A DNA stretch of 5,539 bases from an uncultured bacterium (GTDB lineage Bacteria > Planctomycetota > Phycisphaerae > Sedimentisphaerales > Anaerobacaceae): positions 1 to 5,539 of the forward strand of contig CAJVYK010000123.1 of assembly GCA_913009865.1 (NCBI GenBank). Reading direction: 5' to 3'. This document shows, in pieces, positions 1-5,539 of the stretch (position 1 is the stretch's first letter; every line of letters begins with the position of its first letter). The translations under genes and the position numbers were made by a program. Under the pieces are notes generated by a model. That model made no database searches. It was given only the letters and a program-made list of their open reading frames with translations, and had not been told where the DNA came from.

Positions 1-2
1 AC

Positions 3-2255
3 CGTCAGGTTGACACTACCGACCCGAATTATTACAGGTGGACCCAATGGATATTCCTGAAATTCTTTAACAGTTACTTTGACGAAACCGAACAAAAAGC
101 CAGGCCCATCGAGGAACTGCCCATTCCTTCCGGTTTAAGTGAAGCTGAGAAGCAAAGATATGTAGATGAGCATCGTCTGGCTTATGAAGCTGAGGTGGCG
201 GTCAATTGGTGCCCGGCTTTGGGTACGGTTCTGGCAAATGAAGAGGTCATCGGCGGCCTCAGTGAGAGAGGTAGCCACCCTGTAATCAGAAAACCGATGC
301 GGCAGTGGATGCTGCGAATAACAAAGTACGCTGAAAGACTGCTCGAAGATTTGGCTGAAGTGGACTGGCCGGAATCGATAAAGAAACTACAAACAGACTG
401 GATAGGAAAAAGCGTCGGGGCAGAAGTTAATTTCAAAGTGGATGGCTTTGACAAAGAGATTCGGGTATTTACAACTCGGCCGGATACACTTTTCGGTGCG
501 ACCTATATGGTAATGGCTCCTGAGCACGAACTCGTTGATATAATCACAACAGATGAGCACAAAGAGGATGTAAAGAAATACCAGGAACAGGCAGCTACCA
601 AAAGCGACCTTGACCGAACTGATTTGGCAAAAGAAAAAACCGGCGTTTTTACCGGCGCTTACGCAATAAATCCGGTAAACAGCGAAAAAATTCCAATCTG
701 GATAAGCGATTACGTCCTGATAAGCTACGGCACCGGTGCAATTATGTCTGTGCCCGCCCACGATGAAAGGGACTTTGAATTCGCTAAAAAATTTAACTTG
801 GCCGTTATGCCGGTTGTTGAGCCTGGCGACGCTGAGCAGGCCGAGCTGGTCAGGCAGGGTAAGTTGTGTTTTGTCGGCGATGGCAAAGCAATAAATAGTG
901 GCCGGTTCAACGGCTTATCAACAGCCCAGTTCAAAGAGCAGATTACAAACTGGCTCGAAGAAAAAGGACTGGGCAGAAAAGCGATAAATTATAAACTTCG
1001 TGACTGGCTTTTCAGCAGGCAGCGTTACTGGGGCGAGCCGTTCCCGATTCTGCATACCGAAGACGGCAGAGTTGTCGGACTTTCGGAAGAGGATTTGCCT
1101 TTAGAACTGCCGAAAGTTAAAAACTACAAACCAGCCGGCACCGGCGAGTCGCCGTTGGCTAATATCGCTGATTGGGTCAATGTCACGCTTCCGGACGGCT
1201 CAAAGGCCAAACGTGAAACCAACACAATGCCTCAATGGGCAGGCAGTTGCTGGTATTATCTGCGATACCTCGACCCGGAAAACGGGCAGCGGCTCTGCGA
1301 TGCAGAGAAGGAAAAATACTGGATGAGTGGGGGGGGGGTTGATTTATACATCGGCGGAGCCGAGCATGCGGTACTGCACCTTTTATATTCACGATTCTGG
1401 CACAAATTTCTCTACGACCTGGGCTATTCTCAATCCAGAGAGCCGTTTAAGAAGCTTATCAATCAGGGAATGATTCTCGGCGAAGACGGCCAGAAGATGA
1501 GCAAGTCCCGCGGCAATGTGGTTAATCCCGACAAAGTCGTTGCCGACTATGGCGCCGATTCGATGCGGCTTTACGAGATGTTTATGGGGCCTCTGGAGGC
1601 AACCAAGCCGTGGAGTATGCAGGGCGTCGAAGGTGTGTACCGGTTCTTGCAGAGAGCTTGGCGAATAGTAATTGACGAAGATACAGGCAAACTCTGCGAA
1701 GCGGTAAAAAAGGCTCAAGCGGACGAGACGACACTGCGACTGCTCAATCAGACGATAAAAAAAGTTGGCGATGACATTGAAAGTTTCAGCTTTAACACGG
1801 CAATAAGTGCAATGATGATTTTTATAAATCACCTTAATAAAAAATTAGCCACAGAGGACACAGTCCTAAGGACTCCTTACGGAGAGAACACAGAGAAATC
1901 AATTATCAACTATCAATTATCAATGAAATTGGTCGTCGAGAAATTCGTTTTAATTCTTGCCCCGTTCGCATCCCATATCGCTGAAGAACTATGGGCCAAG
2001 CTCGGCCATACCGATACCATTGCTTACGAACCCTGGCCTGAATATGACAGCGAGCTTATCAAGGAAAAAGAAATTGAATTGGCCGTGCAGGTCAACGGCA
2101 AAATAAAGGACAGAATAGTGGTTTCTGCTGAATCCGATGAGAAACAGATAAAGCAAAAAGCATTAAGTAGTGAAAAGGTAATAGCTGCTATGGCCGGTAA
2201 AGAGGCCAAAAAAGTTATCGTTATCAAATCACGATTGGTAAATATAGTTATCTGA
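3..2255 (+). CDS. leuS: Leucyl-tRNA synthetase, C-terminal ~750 residues (5' end outside window)
   Basis: Cytoplasmic class I synthetase that charges tRNA-Leu with leucine and hydrolyses mischarged products. The frame is open from base 3 with no start codon, so the N-terminus, including the HIGH motif, lies upstream. The YYRWTQW block (42-62) and NWCPALGTVLANEEV (from about 204) fit LeuS. The CP1 editing domain shows TTRPDT (471-488) and VPAHDERD (750-773), whose Asp at 762-764 matches the conserved editing Asp. RDWLFSRQRYWGEPFPI leads back into the catalytic core, followed by VDLYIGGAEH, then KMSKS (1494-1508). The anticodon-binding part includes LAPFASHIAEELW, and the C-terminal domain has VNGKIKDRI and ends in RLVNIVI. 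Two oddities are reported separately: a G10 run inside the gene and an in-frame repeat-like insert near 1848-1926. A GTG at 195 is internal and not the start. The family assignment is very secure. Confidence 0.97.
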   Translation, partial: RQVDTTDPNYYRWTQWIFLKFFNSYFDETEQKARPIEELPIPSGLSEAEKQRYVDEHRLAYEAEVAVNWCPALGTVLANEEVIGGLSERGSHPVIRKPMRQWMLRITKYAERLLEDLAEVDWPESIKKLQTDWIGKSVGAEVNFKVDGFDKEIRVFTTRPDTLFGATYMVMAPEHELVDIITTDEHKEDVKKYQEQAATKSDLDRTDLAKEKTGVFTGAYAINPVNSEKIPIWISDYVLISYGTGAIMSVPAHDERDFEFAKKFNLAVMPVVEPGDAEQAELVRQGKLCFVGDGKAINSGRFNGLSTAQFKEQITNWLEEKGLGRKAINYKLRDWLFSRQRYWGEPFPILHTEDGRVVGLSEEDLPLELPKVKNYKPAGTGESPLANIADWVNVTLPDGSKAKRETNTMPQWAGSCWYYLRYLDPENGQRLCDAEKEKYWMSGGGVDLYIGGAEHAVLHLLYSRFWHKFLYDLGYSQSREPFKKLINQGMILGEDGQKMSKSRGNVVNPDKVVADYGADSMRLYEMFMGPLEATKPWSMQGVEGVYRFLQRAWRIVIDEDTGKLCEAVKKAQADETTLRLLNQTIKKVGDDIESFSFNTAISAMMIFINHLNKKLATEDTVLRTPYGENTEKSIINYQLSMKLVVEKFVLILAPFASHIAEELWAKLGHTDTIAYEPWPEYDSELIKEKEIELAVQVNGKIKDRIVVSAESDEKQIKQKALSSEKVIAAMAGKEAKKVIVIKSRLVNIVI
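1329..1338. repeat. Ten-base G homopolymer inside leuS
   Basis: An uninterrupted run of ten G encodes three Gly codons (1329-1337) plus the first base of a Val codon, giving WMSGGGVDLYIGGAEH. The frame is intact on both sides at this length, so gaining or losing one or two bases would truncate the synthetase. It is the longest G run visible in the window. It could be a true slippage-prone tract or a length that needs sequencing confirmation. Confidence 0.85.
1848..1926 (+). repeat. Repeat-like in-frame insert within leuS
   Basis: About 78 bases encode a low-complexity stretch (ATEDTVLRTPYGENTEKS, then IINYQLSM) between the FINHLNK helix and KFVLILAPFASHIAEELW. As I recall the family, other LeuS proteins have only a short linker here. 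The DNA contains an 11-bp direct repeat, TCAATTATCAA, at 1899-1909 and 1913-1923 (14-bp period). It also has ACACAG-type repeats around 1850-1863 and 1888-1894, and a small hairpin, AGTCC-TAA-GGACT, at 1862-1874. A second imperfect palindrome follows (TCCTAAGGA against TCCTTACGGA). This texture is typical of intergenic repeats, but the reading frame stays open. The boundaries are approximate, and that it is an insertion is inferred without an alignment. Confidence 0.55.
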
Positions 2256-2274
2256 CGTTAATTATTTAAAAGGG

Positions 2275-2280
2275 AAGGTG
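2275..2280 (+). promoter_or_regulatory. Ribosome binding site of the subtilase gene
   Basis: AAGGTG, within the purine-rich AAAAGGGAAGGTG, lies five bases before the ATG at 2286 and differs from AAGGAG at one base. It supports that ATG as the start, and the signal peptide that begins there agrees. It is the clearest Shine-Dalgarno-like site in the window; the CYTH, lipid kinase and kdsA starts have only weak purine stretches upstream. Confidence 0.6.
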
Positions 2281-2285
2281 CTAAT

Positions 2286-2378
2286 ATGTGCCACGGATTT
2301 AGGTTCATAACAGTTTATCAGAAGCTTATTTCTTCTTTTTTGATTTTAGCTGCTTTTGCATCTTCTTTCGTTTTGGCA
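2286..2378 (+). other. Sec signal peptide of the subtilase
   Basis: Codons 1-31 encode a charged start (Arg6, Lys13), then LISSFLILAAFASSFVLA. Small residues fall at the -1 and -3 type positions (Ala31 preceded by Val29), followed by a polar DSNRSGQ mature end. There is no Cys at the expected cleavage point, so lipoprotein processing is unlikely. This predicts export to the periplasm or beyond. Confidence 0.75.
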
Positions 2379-3659
2379 GATTCGAATCGCAGCGGGCAAA
2401 AATCGGTATCGGATATTGTATCTAAAGCCGCACAAGAACATAAAATTCTATATAAACTTACTACTCTTGATGAATTTAAACAAATTGTCGGTCAACCCAT
2501 AAAAGAAACAAAAAGAACTGACGGAGGAATGGAAGTTTGTGACATTGAATATTCCGACATTCGTGCCCGATTCGGAAAAATGAGAAACACTCCTGCTCCA
2601 TTTACTATTTTATGGATAGCCGGCTTCGATATCGGTAAGAATCGTCAAATTGTTCTAAGGGATACTAACGACCTTAACAAATTTGACTCATTCTGGGGAT
2701 TTGCGGACGTATCACTGGTTAATCTCGATTTGAGACAGTATAAAAAGCTTCTGGATGATATGCCTTTTGACAGTCTTACAAAATGGCCTGAACCAAACAT
2801 GCTGCCGGAAGGATTTAATCCGGCACGACTGCTTGAGAAAGGAAAGAATCCGGGCCTGGGTATTCGCGGTCTGCACAAGCAGGGAATCAACGGCAAAGGG
2901 GTAGGCATTGCTGTTATTGACCAGCCTTTATTGAAGGAACATCAAGAGTATTCTGATCAACTTGTATATTATAAAGAATTGGAAGTAGAAGGAGTTCCAA
3001 TTCAAATGCACGGCCCACCGGTATGTAGCATTGCAGTTGGGAAAACTTGTGGTGTTGCTCCAAAAGCTTTACTTTACTACTATGCTGTGCCACCTTGGAA
3101 ATGGACAGACAACAAACCATGGGCTGATGTTCTTGATGAAATTATTGCATTTAATAAAACTTTAAAAGACTCTGAGAAAATTCGGGTTGTGAGCATTTCT
3201 TTGGGAGCTTTTTCTCAGCGTCCGAATTTTGATTCTTGGGAAAAGGCCGTTAAAAAGGCTGCTGAACACGGGATTATAGTTGTAACTTGCGATCCTACAT
3301 TTCTAAAATTAGGGACATTGAAGCGTATCGAAGATAAGTCTCCGGAGGAACCATCGAGTTATGAGCGCAGCAGATATTATCACCCTGGTACTGCCCTCGC
3401 AGTTCCAACGAGTAATCGTACAATCGCTAATCACCGCGGCCGAGAAGTATATACATATGAGCGAACAGGTGGAATGAGTTGGGCTGTACCTTATTTGGCA
3501 GGCCTTGCTGCTTTAGCTTATCAGGTTGACCCTGAAATCGAACCTGAAACGATTGTTAAGCTGTGGACACTGACCGCTGTGCGGACAGATGCGGGCCCAA
3601 TTGTCAATCCTGTAGGTTTTATTGAAGCTGTGCGGAAACTCCAGCAAAATAACAAATAG
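2286..3659 (+). CDS. Secreted subtilisin-family (S8) serine peptidase-like protein, atypical oxyanion site
   Basis: A 457-residue protein probably exported by Sec. It has a basic N-terminus, a hydrophobic core at about 14-30 and a likely cleavage after VLA (31/32), with no lipobox Cys. Residues about 33-195 form a region I do not recognise; it ends in PEGFNPARLLEKGKNPGLGIRGLHKQGI, like the linker of some bacterial subtilases. The S8 fold follows: catalytic Asp212 in GIAVIDQP, His242 in MHGPPVCSIAVG before GVAPKALL, the VVSISLG strand near 300, and Ser398 in GGMSWAVPYLAGLAAL. Where AAGN would be expected the sequence reads VVTCDPTF, so Asp336 may replace the oxyanion Asn. It may be a peptidase with altered catalysis or a poorly active homologue. 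The gene sits 30 bases after leuS and 26 before the CYTH gene, and looks more AT-rich than leuS. Substrate unknown. Confidence 0.88.
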   Translation: MCHGFRFITVYQKLISSFLILAAFASSFVLADSNRSGQKSVSDIVSKAAQEHKILYKLTTLDEFKQIVGQPIKETKRTDGGMEVCDIEYSDIRARFGKMRNTPAPFTILWIAGFDIGKNRQIVLRDTNDLNKFDSFWGFADVSLVNLDLRQYKKLLDDMPFDSLTKWPEPNMLPEGFNPARLLEKGKNPGLGIRGLHKQGINGKGVGIAVIDQPLLKEHQEYSDQLVYYKELEVEGVPIQMHGPPVCSIAVGKTCGVAPKALLYYYAVPPWKWTDNKPWADVLDEIIAFNKTLKDSEKIRVVSISLGAFSQRPNFDSWEKAVKKAAEHGIIVVTCDPTFLKLGTLKRIEDKSPEEPSSYERSRYYHPGTALAVPTSNRTIANHRGREVYTYERTGGMSWAVPYLAGLAALAYQVDPEIEPETIVKLWTLTAVRTDAGPIVNPVGFIEAVRKLQQNNK

Positions 3660-3685
3660 TCAATAGAAAATAATCAATCGAGCAG

Positions 3686-4234
3686 ATGTGTACCGAAATT
3701 GAAACAAAGCTAAAGGTCGATTCGCACGAACAAATAATAAAAGCGTTAGAGAAAACAGGCGCTGAATTTTTGGCTGAGTGCACACAGATAGACTACTATT
3801 TTGACGGCAACCCGACCTTCGCTGTAACCGGAAGGTGTCTTCGGTTGCGCCGACAGCGCACAGGCAAGAACGAAAAGATTTTTTTAACTTATAAAGGAAC
3901 TCAAGAAGAACATACTTTCAAAAAAAGGCGGGAGATAGAACTCGAAGTTGCAGATGCTGATTCGGCTGAAAAACTGCTTCTTGCTCTCGGCTATAAAAAG
4001 GAGCGGACCGTCGAAAAAAGGCGTCGCCTCTGGCGGCTTAATGACTGTGAGATAGCCCTCGACGAGCTGCCGCTATTAGGCAGTTTCGTGGAGATAGAAG
4101 GGCCGGATGATAAAAAAATCGCTGATGTGCAAAGAAATTTAGGACTGGCGGATTTGCCGCATATCAAGGAAAGTTACGCAGCCCTGACGGAAAAAAAGCT
4201 AAAGAAAAATTGCCAATCTGAAATCGAAAGTTGA
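3686..4234 (+). CDS. CYTH-domain protein (class IV adenylate cyclase / triphosphatase superfamily)
   Basis: A soluble 182-residue protein made almost entirely of one CYTH domain, the triphosphate tunnel fold that binds triphosphate substrates with divalent metal. The hallmark ExExK is Glu4-Ile5-Glu6-Thr7-Lys8 at the very N-terminus. Other tunnel residues are in place: Arg53-Leu-Arg55, Lys70 in LTYKG, a Lys/Arg/Glu strand at 79-87 (KKRREIELE), KRRR at 111-114, Asp126 in LDELPLLG, and Glu136/Glu138 in FVEIEG. The full set suggests an active enzyme. Members include CyaB-type class IV adenylate cyclases, thiamine triphosphatases and tripolyphosphatases, and sequence reading cannot choose between them. 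The ATG at 3686 puts ExExK at the usual place, although the Shine-Dalgarno match (GAGCAG) is weak. The stop lies two bases before the lipid kinase ATG, so the two are probably co-translated. Confidence 0.9.
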   Translation: MCTEIETKLKVDSHEQIIKALEKTGAEFLAECTQIDYYFDGNPTFAVTGRCLRLRRQRTGKNEKIFLTYKGTQEEHTFKKRREIELEVADADSAEKLLLALGYKKERTVEKRRRLWRLNDCEIALDELPLLGSFVEIEGPDDKKIADVQRNLGLADLPHIKESYAALTEKKLKKNCQSEIES

Positions 4235-4236
4235 AA

Positions 4237-5181
4237 ATGAAACCGGATGATGGTTATATTAGCTATATTATAAATCCCAAGTCCGGCGCCAGCAGCAGTA
4301 AACCGGCTGGTCGGCAGTTTGCCGAATACCTTATCGAAAAAGGATTCGAGGTCAGGGCTAACCTGACTGCTTCTCTGGACAATGCCTGTGAATTAGCTAC
4401 CGATGCAGCAGTCGATTACGACTGCGCAATGGTTGTTGTTGTCGGCGGCGACGGTACCGTCAGAGAGGTTGCGCACGGCCTGGAAGGCAGCGATAAGCCA
4501 TTGCTGATAGTGCCCTGCGGAACGGAAAATCTGCTGGCAAATGAATTGGGGTTTGACGAAAGATTAAAAACAATAGTAAGGACATTTGAGGCGGGCTATA
4601 TTCGGGCCTTGGACCTGGGAAGTGCGAACGGAAAATGTTTTACTTCCATAGCCGGCTTTGGCTTTGACGGCCAGGTAGTCAAACGTGTCAGCCGGCAGCG
4701 AAAGGGACATATAGATTACTCTGACTATTTCTGGCCAATCTGGAGAACATTCTGGAATTATAAATTCAGCCCGATGAAGGTGGAGGTGGACGACGAAGAG
4801 ATTTTTGACGGTCAGGGATTGGTTTTTGTCGGAAATATTTCAAGATACGCATTAGGGCTTCAGATATTACACTATGCTGATTTCGGCGATGGCCTGCTCG
4901 ATGTGTGTATTTATAAATGTGCGTCTCAAGGCCACCTGGTAAAGCATTCGATAATGACGGTTCTGAAACAGAACGTTTATGGCGGCGATGTTATTTATCG
5001 TCAGGGCAAGAACATTACTGTAAGTTCTATAACTGCTGATATAGAGACTGAAATTGACGGCGACCCCGGGCCGGCTCTGCCGGTACAAATTAAGGTGATA
5101 CCACAGGCGGTTAATTGTTTAGTACCCGAAGGCGCTAAGCCGGCAGGGATAAGAACAAGAATTGTCAGAGCAATAGGATAA
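4237..5181 (+). CDS. Diacylglycerol kinase family lipid kinase (YegS/DgkB-like)
   Basis: A 314-residue protein with the DAGK catalytic fold, which transfers phosphate from ATP to a lipid hydroxyl at the inner face of the membrane. Visible motifs, counted from ATG 4237, are NPKSG at 13-17, the nucleotide-binding GGDGT at 70-74, PCGTENLLANEL from 93, DLGSANG then GFGFDGQVVKRV, GDGLLDV at 217-223, and EIDGDP at 272-277. The last two match the acidic positions used for metal binding and catalysis in DgkB/YegS-type kinases. Length is normal for the family and no membrane span is apparent. The lipid substrate (diacylglycerol, phosphatidylglycerol, a sphingoid base or other) cannot be read from sequence. 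A TTG at 4231 would give two more residues and a 4-base TTGA overlap with the CYTH stop. I prefer the ATG, but either start implies tight coupling to the CYTH gene. Confidence 0.92.
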   Translation: MKPDDGYISYIINPKSGASSSKPAGRQFAEYLIEKGFEVRANLTASLDNACELATDAAVDYDCAMVVVVGGDGTVREVAHGLEGSDKPLLIVPCGTENLLANELGFDERLKTIVRTFEAGYIRALDLGSANGKCFTSIAGFGFDGQVVKRVSRQRKGHIDYSDYFWPIWRTFWNYKFSPMKVEVDDEEIFDGQGLVFVGNISRYALGLQILHYADFGDGLLDVCIYKCASQGHLVKHSIMTVLKQNVYGGDVIYRQGKNITVSSITADIETEIDGDPGPALPVQIKVIPQAVNCLVPEGAKPAGIRTRIVRAIG

Positions 5182-5183
5182 GG

Positions 5184-5220
5184 CGTGAAGCGAAATACGA
5201 GATACGCTTCACGAGATACG
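5184..5220. repeat. Compact inverted/direct repeat in the kdsA leader
   Basis: CGTGAAGCG (5184-5192) and CGCTTCACG (5205-5213) form a perfect 9-bp inverted repeat around a 12-base loop. A 10-bp direct repeat, ACGAGATACG, at 5197-5206 and 5211-5220 overlaps it. The element fills nearly all of the 43 bases between the lipid kinase stop and the kdsA ATG. No T-run follows, so it does not look like an intrinsic terminator. It looks like a small dispersed intergenic repeat, or a leader hairpin ending 11 bases before kdsA. Whether other copies exist cannot be seen here. Confidence 0.75.
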
Positions 5221-5224
5221 AATT

Positions 5225-5539
5225 ATGGGTAAAGCAAATTTCAAAATTGGTGATGTTCAAATCGGCATGGATGCGCCTTTGTTTGTGATGGCCGGGCCCT
5301 GCGTTATTGAAAGCAAAACCACTACTCTGGATATTGCGAACATGCTCGTCGAAATTGGCGCAAGGGCCGGCGTACCGGTGATTTTCAAGGCCAGTTTCGA
5401 CAAAGCCAATCGCTCCAGCATATCCAGCTTTCGCGGCCCCGGTTTGGAAGAGGGTTTAGAGATTCTTGCCGCGGTTCGTAACCAGACTAATTTACCTGTT
5501 ATGACCGATGTGCACGAGCCGGCTCAGGCCGCTGTCGTC
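5225..5539 (+). CDS. kdsA: 3-deoxy-8-phosphooctulonate (Kdo8P) synthase, N-terminal 105 residues (3' end outside window)
   Basis: Cytoplasmic enzyme that condenses phosphoenolpyruvate with D-arabinose 5-phosphate to give Kdo 8-phosphate, the precursor of the Kdo linking lipid A to core sugars. The N-terminal third of the barrel is clear: IGDVQIG, the AGPCVIES loop (Ala23 on), FKASFDKANRSS, SFRGPGLEEGLEIL, and TDVHEPAQA close to the window edge. KANRSS separates it from the related DAHP synthases. Cys26 in AGPCVIES is the metal-ligand position of the metal-dependent class, typified by Aquifex aeolicus; the E. coli enzyme has Asn in its place. The ATG at 5225 gives the expected short N-terminus. 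The upstream Shine-Dalgarno match is poor (GAGA near 5213-5216) and abuts the repeat hairpin. The frame is open to the last base. Confidence 0.96.
   Translation, partial: MGKANFKIGDVQIGMDAPLFVMAGPCVIESKTTTLDIANMLVEIGARAGVPVIFKASFDKANRSSISSFRGPGLEEGLEILAAVRNQTNLPVMTDVHEPAQAAVV

Noticed and set aside
195..197. GTG as a start codon for leuS
   Set aside because: The same frame is open and clearly LeuS back to base 3 (YYRWTQW and following), so this GTG is an internal Val codon.
1329..1338. Frameshift or pseudogene call for leuS at the G10 run
   Set aside because: Conserved LeuS sequence continues in the same frame on both sides, so the gene is intact as given.
182..2227. Several minus-strand open frames opposite leuS (182-454, 387-761, 725-934, 1183-1392, 1389-1832, 2024-2227)
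   Set aside because: They lie antisense to a clear leuS frame and encode no recognisable domains; they are shadows of its codon pattern.
2286..2378. Lipoprotein signal on the subtilase
   Set aside because: There is no Cys after the hydrophobic core; the only nearby Cys is residue 2, before it.
2645..3120. Minus-strand open frames opposite the subtilase (2645-2908, 2914-3120)
   Set aside because: They are antisense to a well-supported gene, with composition typical of a shadow frame and no motifs.
3660..3685. A/T-rich gap (CAATAGAAAATAATCAATC) as another copy of the leuS insert repeat
   Set aside because: The resemblance to TCAATTATCAA is only general AT-rich similarity over a few bases and is too weak to call.
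4867..5088. Minus-strand open frame opposite the lipid kinase
   Set aside because: It overlaps the conserved GDGLLDV and EIDGDP coding region in antisense and has no features of its own.
5184..5213. Rho-independent terminator between the lipid kinase and kdsA
   Set aside because: The stem is good, but no T-run follows on either strand at the right place, and the loop is long.

Overview
The window holds five genes, all on the + strand and closely packed: the 3' part of leuS (cut by the left edge), a secreted subtilisin-family (S8) protein, a CYTH-domain protein, a diacylglycerol-kinase-family lipid kinase, and the 5' part of kdsA (cut by the right edge). Gaps between genes are about 30, 26, 2 and 43 bases. 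No rho-independent terminator is visible, so one polycistronic unit is plausible but not shown. No tRNA, rRNA, CRISPR array, insertion sequence or integrase is visible, and there is no gene-free stretch above 300 bases.

Organism: kdsA implies a Gram-negative-type cell that makes Kdo. The LeuS has an elongated segment between its YYRWTQW and NWCPALGTVLANEEV blocks. Together with the overall gene style, this recalls the PVC superphylum, and I would guess Planctomycetota, possibly Phycisphaerae-like. This is recognition from memory, not a search result.

Layout: leuS (3-2255) is an ordinary housekeeping gene with two local oddities. One is a run of ten G inside a conserved block. The other is an extra in-frame stretch of about 26 codons, built from short repeats that look intergenic. 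The subtilase (2286-3659) has a Sec signal peptide, an unrecognised N-terminal region and the S8 catalytic Asp/His/Ser, but appears to carry Asp where the oxyanion-hole Asn is expected. The CYTH gene (3686-4234) and lipid kinase gene (4237-5181) are nearly fused and probably translationally coupled. A compact repeat with a perfect 9-bp stem and a 10-bp direct repeat fills the leader of kdsA (5225 to the edge), whose visible Cys26 points to the metal-dependent class of Kdo8P synthase.

Working together: kdsA supplies Kdo for lipopolysaccharide and the lipid kinase probably acts on a membrane lipid, so the right half has a cell-envelope theme. The CYTH protein probably handles a triphosphate substrate or cyclises ATP. 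leuS is likely just a housekeeping neighbour, and the subtilase looks like an accessory gene between leuS and the envelope pair. I see no convincing evidence of a wholly new multi-gene system. The most promising leads are the atypical subtilase, the CYTH-lipid kinase pairing and the repeat-derived insert in leuS.
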